Source: an uncultured Tenacibaculum sp. (GTDB lineage: Bacteria; Bacteroidota; Bacteroidia; Flavobacteriales; Flavobacteriaceae). Taken from it: a stretch of 64,000 bases of DNA. The DNA is taken from the NCBI GenBank assembly GCA_947492185.1, contig CANLMR010000006.1, positions 1 to 64,000 of the forward strand, written 5' to 3'. This document shows, piece by piece, positions 53,806 through 62,254 of the stretch. A program made the translations under genes and the position numbers. Positions within the stretch are counted from its first letter, which is position 1. The number at the start of each line of letters is the position of its first letter. The notes under the pieces are model-generated. The model did no database searches. It saw only the letters and a list, made by a program, of their open reading frames with translations, and had not been told where the DNA came from.

Positions 53806-54888
53806 CTAGTTCAATATTTTATCTACTAATTTTTTCTTCTTTTCATTATCATTTCCAAAGAGCCATTGCATTACATTATCTTCCCACATTTCATTTTTTT
53901 GTTGCTCAGTTATAATTTCTCTATTAATAGCTAAATCTAATATTTTACCTGGATAAGAAGATTGTTTGTCACTCTCCATTTCACCCAAAGGGTAAGGATC
54001 ATCTAAACCAATAAGAATTTGATTTGTTCCTTGATTTTTAATTAATAGTTCTAAAGAACCTGTATCGTGTACTAAGGTATCAAAAAAGATATTCTTATGC
54101 CCAACTGCTTTTCTTGGATGAATTTTTCCTTCAAATAAGTCTGATCTTCCGTCAAAACCTTGAATTCTTCTACCTAAATTCATTTGTGCTAATTGACCAC
54201 CATGAGCAAAGCAAATTCTCATATTCGAATACTTCTCATAATAACCGTTTAAAGTTAAAAAATGATACGCATCTGCACATTGAGCCAACATCCAAATTAA
54301 ATGAAAACGCCAACTAGTATTTTCAAGTTTTATAAATTTCTCACCATCATAAGGATGAACTTCTACTGCTAAGTTATACTTATCTGCTAATTCAAATATT
54401 GGTTCGTTTTCTTCATCAAAGATACAACGCCAAGTACCTATTGTATCCATGTAATGTGTTGGCAGACATAATAAATTCATTCCTAGTTGTTCAACACAAC
54501 GTTCTATTTCCCAGCAAGCTCCTCTTACAAAACCTGGATGCACTACAAAACCACAAGTAAATTTACTAGGATGATCTTCTTGAATTCGTGCATTAAAATC
54601 ATTTTGAAAACGTAAGGCTTGTTTCATTTCCTCTAAGCGAAGTCCATTACCATATAATTGAGATAAATTTAAAACAACCGCATGGTCTATTTTAAAATGA
54701 TCCATCCATTCTAATTTCTCATTTAAGAAGAAACTCGAATCTGTAACTGGTCTTTTCCAGTTTTTTTGGAGCATAAATTTTTTATCTTCATCCACCCAAA
54801 AAATCCCTTTATCTTTCATGAATTTAGGAATTTGCTCAGGATAAGGAAGTAAATGAGAATGTCCGTTAATACGTAGTTTACGTTTCAT
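53806..54888 (-). CDS. 2-amino-3-carboxymuconate-6-semialdehyde decarboxylase (ACMSD-like amidohydrolase)
   Basis: 360 residues, amidohydrolase superfamily. Metal ligands: HSH in RINGHSHLLPY (9-11 region), His in LAVEVHPYDGE, His in ICFAHGGQ, and Asp in ILIGLDDPYPLGE. The N-terminal 50 residues and the WMDHFKIDHAVVLNLSQLYGN block match ACMSD. Converts the unstable ring-cleavage product of 3-hydroxyanthranilate to 2-aminomuconate semialdehyde. The start overlaps the thioesterase gene stop by one base. Third gene of a haaO-thioesterase-ACMSD operon. Confidence 0.88.
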   Translation of the reverse strand: MKRKLRINGHSHLLPYPEQIPKFMKDKGIFWVDEDKKFMLQKNWKRPVTDSSFFLNEKLEWMDHFKIDHAVVLNLSQLYGNGLRLEEMKQALRFQNDFNARIQEDHPSKFTCGFVVHPGFVRGACWEIERCVEQLGMNLLCLPTHYMDTIGTWRCIFDEENEPIFELADKYNLAVEVHPYDGEKFIKLENTSWRFHLIWMLAQCADAYHFLTLNGYYEKYSNMRICFAHGGQLAQMNLGRRIQGFDGRSDLFEGKIHPRKAVGHKNIFFDTLVHDTGSLELLIKNQGTNQILIGLDDPYPLGEMESDKQSSYPGKILDLAINREIITEQQKNEMWEDNVMQWLFGNDNEKKKKLVDKILN

Positions 54889-55295
54889 TAATTTTTAGTT
54901 TTTAAGCAAATCATAGTTCCTTGTAATGTAGCAAAAATAATTTCTTCTTTTTCATCTGTAATTTTAGCCTCACAAAACACTAAAGTTTTTCCTGTTTTTA
55001 TAACTGTACCCGTAGCTATGATTACATCTGTAATTGCTGGTCGTAGTAAATTAGTTTTAAATTCTACTGATAACACATCAGAACCTTCAGGCATAGTGGT
55101 TAATGCTGCATAACCACAAGCAACATCCATTAAACTAGTTAATACTCCTGCATGAAAAAAATTATGTTGTTGTGTTAAACCCTCATGTTTATCGCAGCGA
55201 ATTTTTAATAATCCAGGTTCAATGTGTGAAATTTTAGCACCTAAGGTTTTCATAAAACCTTGTTTATTAAAACTTCTTTTTGCTTCCTCGATCAT
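54888..55295 (-). CDS. PaaI-type hotdog thioesterase
   Basis: 135 residues from ATG 55295 (MIEEAKRSFNKQGFM); an in-frame start at 55334 lies inside the upstream gene and is unlikely. Hotdog-fold motifs NFFHAGVLTSLMDVACGYAALTT and FKTNLLRPA are typical of PaaI. Would hydrolyse an acyl- or aryl-CoA. None of the classical kynurenine steps needs it, so it may rescue trapped CoA esters from the lower pathway. Overlaps haaO by one base. Confidence 0.82.
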   Translation of the reverse strand: MIEEAKRSFNKQGFMKTLGAKISHIEPGLLKIRCDKHEGLTQQHNFFHAGVLTSLMDVACGYAALTTMPEGSDVLSVEFKTNLLRPAITDVIIATGTVIKTGKTLVFCEAKITDEKEEIIFATLQGTMICLKTKN

Positions 55296-55822
55296 TAACT
55301 TATTTTCTTTGGAGCTTCCATTACGGTACCACAATTTTCACAAGTGCATTTTTCTTTATCAGAATAATACTTGTCGAAAATTATAGGCATATCTGTTTCA
55401 ATATTATCTAAAGCAAACTCTTCTCTATATAAAGGAGTTCCACAATTTTCACAATACCATTCTAATGCATCTAACATTCCTTCAGAACGTGGATACTCAA
55501 TAACTAAACCAACCGTGTTTTCTTTTCGTTGAGGAGAATGAGGCACTTTTGCTGGCAGTAAATAAATATCTCCTTCATTAATTTTAACATCTACCATCTC
55601 TCCTTTACCATCAATAACTTTTAACACCATATCTCCTTCCACTTGATAGAAAAATTCTGGTGTTTCATTATAATGATAATCTTTTCTGCTATTTGGTCCT
55701 CCAACAACCATTACTATATATTCTCCATTATCCCAAACCTGTTTGTTTCCTACTGGTGGTTTTAATAAATGACGGTGTTCATCTATCCATTTTTTAAAGT
55801 TTAGAGGCTGTACTAAATTCAT
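55295..55822 (-). CDS. haaO: 3-hydroxyanthranilate 3,4-dioxygenase
   Basis: 175 residues. Cupin core with DYHYNETPEFFYQVEGDMVL (Fe ligands His and Glu), LPAKVPHSPQR (third ligand His), and the C-terminal rubredoxin-like CENCGTPLY and CTCENCGTV cysteine pairs that distinguish bacterial from animal enzymes. Opens the ring of 3-hydroxyanthranilate. First gene of its operon, 171 bp from the divergent lipoprotein gene. Confidence 0.95.
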   Translation of the reverse strand: MNLVQPLNFKKWIDEHRHLLKPPVGNKQVWDNGEYIVMVVGGPNSRKDYHYNETPEFFYQVEGDMVLKVIDGKGEMVDVKINEGDIYLLPAKVPHSPQRKENTVGLVIEYPRSEGMLDALEWYCENCGTPLYREEFALDNIETDMPIIFDKYYSDKEKCTCENCGTVMEAPKKIS

Positions 55823-55993
55823 ATGTTAGTTTTAATGCGTTATAAATTTAAGTAAAAGTGGAAAGAAATTAGAAAAGTTAACCTAAATAAATTTTCAAGC
55901 ATTTATAAATACAGAATATTACCTACTATTAGGTATATGATATAGACTGTACTTTTTTCAAATTTGTTACCAGAAATAATAATACATATTTAA

Positions 55994-56761
55994 ATGAAAC
56001 ACATAAAGTTAAGCATATTAGTTTTTATAACGTTTTTAGTTTCTTGCTCAAACGAAGATTCTGATTCGATTACCTTTAATTTCACTTACACTTTTAGTCC
56101 AAATTCTGCAAATGATTCAGAATCTACCTCTTCAGTTGTTGTTTACGATCAAAATGGAGATGATATAGGAGGCTCAGATTTAGCTTTTCTTACTGGAATT
56201 AAATCTGGAGAAACAAAAAGCGTTGATGTTACTGTTGATAAAGGTGGAATTTTACAGTTTTCAGGCTTTACCAAAGATGGATTCAAAAGAGTTTTTACAG
56301 ATAAAGAGGTTAGTAATGGTGATTTTGTTTCTTGGAATTCTGCCAATAATAAAGCTTTTGTTACCAGTTCTAGTTCTGGTGATGGAGCAAATACTGATAG
56401 CTGTAGAGATTGGCTTGAGTATAATACAGAATGTCTAAGTGGAATTCCTGATGGGACCGGATCTTCTAAACCAGGGCTTAGATCTAGAGTATGCAGAATA
56501 TCAGATACTAGCACTGATATTAAAGTAAGAACCGAAATTGAAGCTATTAATGGAGGAATTGACAATATTAATTTTTACAAAGGATTGAAAATTTTTTATG
56601 GAGATGGTAGTGTTGTGACAATTTCTAAGGAACAATTCAATCAACAAGGAATAATAATTAAAGAATATACAGCAAGTAAAGCATCAATTAACAATCAAGG
56701 GAAAGACTGGGATGAATTACCATCAAGTGCCTATCTTGTTGTTTGGTGTGAAAACAACTAA
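55994..56761 (+). CDS. Predicted lipoprotein of unknown function
   Basis: 255 residues. Lipobox FLVSC (Cys18) followed by the acidic SNEDSDS, which is compatible with surface display in Flavobacteriia. A Ser/Asp/Thr-rich beta domain follows (30-130, FNFTYTFSPNSAND, VTVDKGGILQFSGF). Then a Cys-containing region (DSCRDWLEYNTECLSG, RVCRISD) with probable disulfides. No recognised family. It is on the opposite strand to the whole kynurenine cluster and splits it in two; with its own terminator it looks like an independent insertion. Confidence 0.7.
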   Translation: MKHIKLSILVFITFLVSCSNEDSDSITFNFTYTFSPNSANDSESTSSVVVYDQNGDDIGGSDLAFLTGIKSGETKSVDVTVDKGGILQFSGFTKDGFKRVFTDKEVSNGDFVSWNSANNKAFVTSSSSGDGANTDSCRDWLEYNTECLSGIPDGTGSSKPGLRSRVCRISDTSTDIKVRTEIEAINGGIDNINFYKGLKIFYGDGSVVTISKEQFNQQGIIIKEYTASKASINNQGKDWDELPSSAYLVVWCENN

Positions 56762-56778
56762 ACTTTGTTCTATATAAA

Positions 56779-56817
56779 AAACACCAAACTAAAACATTTT
56801 ACTTTAGTTTGGTGTTT
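56779..56817. terminator. Bidirectional terminator between the lipoprotein and SDR genes
   Basis: 15-bp arms, AAACACCAAACTAAA and its complement, with a nine-base loop. It isolates the 57-63 kb kynurenine operon from the lipoprotein gene. Confidence 0.85.
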
Positions 56818-56849
56818 GTTTTATTTAAGTAGGTATACTACAAAAAATA

Positions 56850-57626
56850 TTATAATGATTTTGTTCTACCACCATCAACAGGCACATTAATTCCGTTGAT
56901 AAAGCTTGCTCTTTCGCTAGCTAAAAACACAATTGCGTTAGCAACCTCTTCCGGCTGTGCAAAACGTTTGGCAGGCGCAGCATTTTTCATAGTTTGAATT
57001 ACTTCTTCAACAGGTTTCCCTGTTTTATTCGCTTTATTATTTATAATTTCATTCAAACGTTCAGTTGCAGTTGCTCCAGGTAATACATTGTTTACTGTAA
57101 CTCCAAACTGTCCCAATTCATTTGCCATAGTTTTAGACCAATTTGCCACCGCTCCACGAATGGTGTTAGAAACACCTAATCCGTCTAAAGGTTGTTTTAC
57201 TGAAGTTGAAATAACATTAATTACTCTACCATAACCTTCTTTTTTCATAAAAGGTGCTAAAGTTTGCACTAAAATATGATTACATTTTAAATGCATTGTA
57301 AAAGCTCTTTCAAATTCACTTAATTGCGCATTAAAAACAGGACCTCCTGCTGGGCCTCCTGTATTATTTATTAAAATATGATAGTTAACTTCTGAAGCTT
57401 CAATTTTAGTTTTTAAATCTTCAGGATTTGTAAAATCTGCAACTATATACTTATGCTTTTGATTATTATTAGGAAGTTCTTTTAAAACTGCCTTTAATTT
57501 ATCTTCATTACGAGCAACTAAAGTAACATTCACTCCTTCTTGAGCTAAACTAATAGCAGTTGCTTTTCCTATACCTTGTGTGCTTCCACATACTAAGGCG
57601 TTTTTATTTTGAATTTTTAAATCCAT
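56850..57626 (-). CDS. SDR-family protein with non-canonical active site
   Basis: 258 residues, Rossmann fold. Cofactor loop CGSTQGIGKA at about 13-22 and NNTGG are normal, and the catalytic-region Ser is present (VINVISTSV). The YxxxK pair is not: the aligned segment reads SNTIRGAVANWSK, giving Ser for Tyr and Arg for Lys. Related SDRs with SN-x-x-R are known as a subgroup of uncertain activity. Last gene of the kynurenine operon, seven bases after the dehydrogenase. It may be an isomerase/hydratase-like or regulatory member of the pathway (inference). Confidence 0.8.
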   Translation of the reverse strand: MDLKIQNKNALVCGSTQGIGKATAISLAQEGVNVTLVARNEDKLKAVLKELPNNNQKHKYIVADFTNPEDLKTKIEASEVNYHILINNTGGPAGGPVFNAQLSEFERAFTMHLKCNHILVQTLAPFMKKEGYGRVINVISTSVKQPLDGLGVSNTIRGAVANWSKTMANELGQFGVTVNNVLPGATATERLNEIINNKANKTGKPVEEVIQTMKNAAPAKRFAQPEEVANAIVFLASERASFINGINVPVDGGRTKSL

Positions 57627-57633
57627 TTATATT

Positions 57634-59085
57634 CTAGTATTGTATACATATATTTTTAGGCTCAGTAAAAAAGCGTAACGCTTCAAAACCTCCTTCTCTA
57701 CCTACTCCACTTGCTTTTACTCCTCCAAAAGGAGTTCTTAAATCACGTAATAACCATGTATTTACCCAAACAATTCCTGCTTGTAATTCTTGAGTCATTT
57801 TCATAGTTCTATTTAAATTATTAGTCCATAATGTAGCCGATAAACCATAAGATATATTATTCGCTAAAGCTAATGCTTCTTCTTCAGTTTTAAATGACAT
57901 AATTGTAACTACTGGACCAAATATTTCTTCCTGATTTAATTTACATTGATTACTTTTTACTTCTATAATTGTAGGTTCTAAGTAATATCCATTCTCACAA
58001 TTATTGACTGTAACTCTGTCACCTCCAAACAAAACCTTACCTCCTTCTTGTTCAGCAATATCAATATAAGATTTCACCTTTTCAAGATGTGGTTTAGACA
58101 CCAAAGCACCAACATTAGTTCCTGAATCAAAAGGATTTCCAACTTTTAATTCACTAACTTTTTGTATAAAATCTTTTTTGAATTTTTTATAAATAGACTC
58201 TTCTACAAAAATTCTACTTCCACATAAACATATTTGTCCTTGATTTGCAAAAGAAGATTTCACAGTAGTTTCTAACATTTTATCATAATCACAATCTGCG
58301 AAAATTATATTCGGGTTTTTCCCTCCTAACTCTAACGACAATTTCTTAAACATTGGAGCAGCTGTTCTTGCAATATGAGCTCCTGTTGATGTTCCTCCTG
58401 TAAATGATATTGCTTTAATACTAGGATGAGAAACAATTGCTTGTCCGGCTGAATTACCCAATCCATGGACAATATTTAAAACACCTTTAGGCAAACCTGC
58501 TTCATTACAAATTTCCCCTAATAAAAAAGCTGTCATCGGGGTTACTTCACTAGGTTTAGCCACTACACAATTTCCAGCAGCAATTGCCGGAGCAATTTTC
58601 CAAGTAAAAAGATATAATGGTAAATTCCACGGAGAAATACACCCTACTATTCCAATTGGTTGACGTAGAGTTAAGTTTATAGCATTTAAACCAACACTTT
58701 CATGAGCTTCTGAAGCAAACTGTGTTATAGCATTTGCAAAAAATTGAAAGTTAGATGAGGCTCTAGGAATATCAATTGCTTTGGCTAAGGATAATGGTTT
58801 CCCGTTATCTTTTGATTCTGCTTCAGCTAAAAAATCTAATTTTTCTTTTATAAGTCTTGCTATTTTAGACAAAATAGCACTTCTTTCATCTAACGTAGTT
58901 TTTGACCAAGAAGGAAAAGCTTTCTTTGCTGCTTGGTATGCTTTTTCAACATCTTCTTCAGTTGAATTTGGAATTTGTCCGTAAACCTCTCCAATAGATG
59001 GATTGTAATTATTAATCCATTTATTTTTAATTGGATTTACAAATTCTCCGTTGATGTAATTTTTTATTTGATTACTCATCCACAA
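57634..59085 (-). CDS. Aldehyde dehydrogenase, probable 2-aminomuconate semialdehyde dehydrogenase
   Basis: 483 residues. Catalytic Cys in NQGQICLCGSR, general-base Glu in LSLELGGKNPN, NAD loop SFTGGTSTGAHIA, and the Asn in SPWNLPL. The context (ACMSD, haaO, RidA) points to oxidation of 2-aminomuconate semialdehyde to 2-aminomuconate; sequence similarity to 2-hydroxymuconate semialdehyde dehydrogenases fits. Start 59085 (MWMSNQIKNY); the Met at codon 3 is also possible. Three bases downstream of the DUF6090 gene. Confidence 0.88.
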   Translation of the reverse strand: MWMSNQIKNYINGEFVNPIKNKWINNYNPSIGEVYGQIPNSTEEDVEKAYQAAKKAFPSWSKTTLDERSAILSKIARLIKEKLDFLAEAESKDNGKPLSLAKAIDIPRASSNFQFFANAITQFASEAHESVGLNAINLTLRQPIGIVGCISPWNLPLYLFTWKIAPAIAAGNCVVAKPSEVTPMTAFLLGEICNEAGLPKGVLNIVHGLGNSAGQAIVSHPSIKAISFTGGTSTGAHIARTAAPMFKKLSLELGGKNPNIIFADCDYDKMLETTVKSSFANQGQICLCGSRIFVEESIYKKFKKDFIQKVSELKVGNPFDSGTNVGALVSKPHLEKVKSYIDIAEQEGGKVLFGGDRVTVNNCENGYYLEPTIIEVKSNQCKLNQEEIFGPVVTIMSFKTEEEALALANNISYGLSATLWTNNLNRTMKMTQELQAGIVWVNTWLLRDLRTPFGGVKASGVGREGGFEALRFFTEPKNICIQY

Positions 59086-59087
59086 TA

Positions 59088-59834
59088 TTAATTTCTTGGG
59101 TTCACAGGAATTCCTTGTCCTAAAATTTTATTAAGTGAGAGATAAAATTCTTTTATAATTTCACGGACTTCTATTATTCTATAAATATAATTTTCAAAAG
59201 CTTCCCTATTTTTAACATTTATTGATATATACTTTTTATAATCACACGTATTTAAAGTAGGTCCATTTTTCTTTTGATGGTATTTTAATAAAATAATATT
59301 ATTATTTATTAGGTGATTTCTAACCTCTCCAATATTCTCTAAATACTCCCAGCTTGCTCTTTCAAAAATATCATTATACTTATAAAACATATTAATATTA
59401 TGTTTCAGTTCATTGTTTTCTATTTTTGAAAAAACGCCTTCATTAACCATCTCAACATAAGTACTCTTATTATTTAATACTGTTTCTAGTTTTTCAAAAT
59501 CTAAAAGATCTGAAATAAATTTTTCGCAATCTATTTTTTCAGTTGAATTATTTATTTGAGAAATCAATTTTAGCCCTGTTTCTCTTTGACTAGTATAACG
59601 ATTTATCAAGATACTAATATCTATACTATCTTGAAAAATTTCTTGTCGTAAGCTCTTTAATTTTTTTTTGATTAAGTTTCTTTCGTTTTTTTGAGTATTA
59701 TAGTCATTTAATGTAATTGCTATTAGAATACCTATAACTACTAAAATTATTTCTCCAATAGCATATTTAAAATAGCTTTTTATTTTTCCTTCTGATAGTA
59801 ATCTTTTTCTTACTTTTCTGTAAAATTTAATCAT
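59088..59834 (-). CDS. DUF6090 membrane protein
   Basis: 248 residues. Starts with the family block [41 protein letters not shown]. One transmembrane helix at about 28-45, then a helical domain of about 200 residues. DUF6090 genes are numerous and mobile-looking in Flavobacteriia, and their role is unknown. It is inserted between RidA and the dehydrogenase within the catabolic operon, overlapping RidA by four bases, so it is co-expressed even if it is not a pathway enzyme. Confidence 0.82.
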   Translation of the reverse strand: MIKFYRKVRKRLLSEGKIKSYFKYAIGEIILVVIGILIAITLNDYNTQKNERNLIKKKLKSLRQEIFQDSIDISILINRYTSQRETGLKLISQINNSTEKIDCEKFISDLLDFEKLETVLNNKSTYVEMVNEGVFSKIENNELKHNINMFYKYNDIFERASWEYLENIGEVRNHLINNNIILLKYHQKKNGPTLNTCDYKKYISINVKNREAFENYIYRIIEVREIIKEFYLSLNKILGQGIPVNPRN

Positions 59835-60238
59835 ACTTCTTTCTTCTTATAAGCCATAACTTTAATCTCAACAACCAAGTCTGGATGTGGTAATTGATGT
59901 ACTGCTACAGTTGTTCGAGTAGGTCCTGTTGCTTTATCGAAAAACTCTGCATATGCTTTGTTATATCCTGCAAAGTCATTCATGTTTACTAAAAATGCAG
60001 TAACATCTACAACATCTTTTAAACTAGCTCCAACTGTTTGTAAATTTCGATCAATGTTCTTTAATACTTCTCTTGTTTGAATTTCAACATTCAACTTTTT
60101 AGTATTCATTTCATCAATTAACTCTACTCCTGCAATCGTGTTATCTGGTTTTCTTGAACTAGTTCCCGAAACAAATATAAAATCACCGACTACTTTTACA
60201 TGCGGATACGCCCCTCTTGGTGTTACTTTTTTTTCCAT
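59831..60238 (-). CDS. RidA-family deaminase, probable 2-aminomuconate deaminase
   Basis: 135 residues. Signature [26 protein letters not shown] with the catalytic Arg and Glu. The [24 protein letters not shown] start is typical of the aminomuconate-deaminase branch rather than housekeeping RidA (which begins near YSQAV). Would release ammonia from 2-aminomuconate to give 4-oxalocrotonate. A general enamine deaminase is the alternative, but the context favours the pathway role. Confidence 0.82.
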   Translation of the reverse strand: MEKKVTPRGAYPHVKVVGDFIFVSGTSSRKPDNTIAGVELIDEMNTKKLNVEIQTREVLKNIDRNLQTVGASLKDVVDVTAFLVNMNDFAGYNKAYAEFFDKATGPTRTTVAVHQLPHPDLVVEIKVMAYKKKEV

Positions 60239-60249
60239 TATTATTTATA

Positions 60250-60314
60250 AATGTCAAACTGAATTTATTCCAATTTCTCATAATGAGATTCCGAAACAAG
60301 TTCGGAATGACGAG
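60250..60314. repeat. Dispersed-type inverted repeat between RidA and DUF1697 genes
   Basis: The core CATAATGAGATTCCGAA, five bases ACAAG, then TTCGGAATGACGAG has an 8-bp inverted repeat (ATTCCGAA/TTCGGAAT). The preceding GTCAAACTGAATTTATTCC looks like a companion half. I recognise this from intergenic repeats of Tenacibaculum-like genomes; only one copy is seen in this window. Confidence 0.5.
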
Positions 60315-60842
60315 TTAAATTATTTTATTTACTAAATCCCATAACTTTAACGTAGTTTTTAAATTACGTGTTGTTGAACTTACATTTAGTTTTTTCTCTA
60401 ATGTATTATTTGTCAGTTTAGTTTTTCCGAATCCTGAAGGACAATACAAATACACCAAATCATTTACTATCTTATACCTATCCTCATTTATTCCCTTTAC
60501 TTCTATTTCTGTTTGAGAAGTTTTAGTACTTAAAAAACTAAACGCAACTATTTTTTCATTTTCTAATGAAAACGGATAATTATCTATAGCCAATTTCCAT
60601 TCTTCTGGTGTTCTGATTATAACAGGTATATCGTAATCAAATTCTTTTTTAATAGCTTTATGAATAGTCAGGATTATTTCTTCTTTAGACAACTCAGATT
60701 GTAAAATAATATTTCCACTTTGTATATAAGTTGACACATTGGAGTACTTCAATTTCACTAATAGTTCTCTCAACTCTTTCATAGGTAGCTTATTTTTACC
60801 TGAAACATTGATTCCTCTTAATAAAACTATATACGTGTTCAT
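60315..60842 (-). CDS. DUF1697 protein
   Basis: 175 residues. Family opening TYIVLLRGINVSGKNKLPMKELRELL, then VSTYIQSGNIILQS and PVIIRTPEEW. Ferredoxin-like repeats predicted; function unknown. Begins in the stop of kmo (one-base overlap), so it is co-transcribed, but nothing ties it to kynurenine. The dispersed repeat directly follows its stop. Confidence 0.85.
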   Translation of the reverse strand: MNTYIVLLRGINVSGKNKLPMKELRELLVKLKYSNVSTYIQSGNIILQSELSKEEIILTIHKAIKKEFDYDIPVIIRTPEEWKLAIDNYPFSLENEKIVAFSFLSTKTSQTEIEVKGINEDRYKIVNDLVYLYCPSGFGKTKLTNNTLEKKLNVSSTTRNLKTTLKLWDLVNKII

Positions 60843-62254
60843 TATTGTAAACCTGCTATCTTATCTTCTTCTAAAATATCATTTGTTTCCTCTTGTACTT
60901 TTTTAAGCACAATTTTTAATTCTGCTGAAGTCATATCTTCTGAGGTAGAAACTGCTTCATCTGCTATTAAATTTAGTAAAGCTTTATCCTGTGCTCTTCC
61001 TTTTTTTAAAGCTTCATTATACCCTATATTCTCATTGAAAGTAACTAATGAATATTTAGAAAAATACTCTTTGGGGAAGTTTTTTTCTAAATCCATTTCT
61101 ATTTTCCTCTTTTGCTTGAACAATGGATTTGCTACATGATCTCTCATTTCGTAATAATTATCAATAGCCAAATCAGCAATTGCATCAGTATCTTTCTTTC
61201 TGGTTTTTTGATATACATTAAAAACCGCTTCCCAATCTCCGTCAACCTCATCTAAAACTGAATCAAAAACACTAACATCTTCAAATGAAGCATTCATTCC
61301 CTGACCATAAAAAGGAACAATCGCATGCGCTGCATCTCCCATTAATAAAGTTTTGTTTTGAAACATCCAAGGAGAACATTTTACTGTCCCTAAAGCTCCG
61401 GTAGGATTATTAAAAAACTCATCTTTGATACTTGGAATCAAAGCCAAAGCATCTGGGAATTGAGTTTCGAAAAACTCTGCTACTTTCTTCTCTGTGGTTA
61501 AGTTTTCAAAATTATACTCACCTTCTTTATAGCTTAAAAATAAGGTAACCGTGAAACTTCCATCTAAATTAGGTAAAGCAATTAGCATGTATTCCCCTCT
61601 AGGCCAAATATGCAAATGATCTTTACTGATTTGATGATTTCCATTTTTATCGGCAGGAATTTCTAATTCTTTATAGCCATGAGTTAAGTATTCTTGACTG
61701 TAACTAAATAAAAACTTCTTTTCTAAATAATAACTTTTACGAAGAATAGAACCTGCTCCATCTGTACCAAAAATCAAATCTGCATCAACAGCAAATTCTT
61801 CTTTAGTATCATAACTTTTAAAATTGGCTACTGTATTCTCTACATCTACTGAAAGACATTTACTATTAAAATGAATATTTACATTTTCATGTTTTTCTGC
61901 CTCATCAAGTAATAATGAATTCAAATCTTGACGTGAAATAGAATTTATGTACTCTCCTTCTCTACCAGAATAATTGGAATTGAATGTATTTCCTTCTATA
62001 TCATGAATTAATCTTCCGTACATAGGAATGCAAATTTCTCGAGCTTTCTCTTCTACATCTGCTAAACGCAATGCTTTAAATCCTCGATCAGACAAAGCAA
62101 GATTTATAGAACGACCAGCAGAAATATCAACTTTTCTTAAATCTGGTCTACTTTCATAAATTTCTACTCTAAATCCACGTTGTGCTAAACGTAAGGCTAA
62201 TAAACTTCCACATAGTCCAGCTCCTACAATTAGTATTTTATCTTGTTTATTCAT
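60842..62254 (-). CDS. kmo: Kynurenine 3-monooxygenase
   Basis: 470 residues. FAD fold ILIVGAGLCGSLLALRLAQRGF at 7-28, DG motif FGTDGAGSILR, GD motif LLMGDAAHAIVPFYGQGMNASFED. The C-terminal hydrophobic tail that anchors the eukaryotic enzyme to mitochondria is absent, as expected. Hydroxylates kynurenine with NADPH and oxygen. Starts one base after the kynU stop, so the two are a unit. Confidence 0.95.
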   Translation of the reverse strand: MNKQDKILIVGAGLCGSLLALRLAQRGFRVEIYESRPDLRKVDISAGRSINLALSDRGFKALRLADVEEKAREICIPMYGRLIHDIEGNTFNSNYSGREGEYINSISRQDLNSLLLDEAEKHENVNIHFNSKCLSVDVENTVANFKSYDTKEEFAVDADLIFGTDGAGSILRKSYYLEKKFLFSYSQEYLTHGYKELEIPADKNGNHQISKDHLHIWPRGEYMLIALPNLDGSFTVTLFLSYKEGEYNFENLTTEKKVAEFFETQFPDALALIPSIKDEFFNNPTGALGTVKCSPWMFQNKTLLMGDAAHAIVPFYGQGMNASFEDVSVFDSVLDEVDGDWEAVFNVYQKTRKKDTDAIADLAIDNYYEMRDHVANPLFKQKRKIEMDLEKNFPKEYFSKYSLVTFNENIGYNEALKKGRAQDKALLNLIADEAVSTSEDMTSAELKIVLKKVQEETNDILEEDKIAGLQ

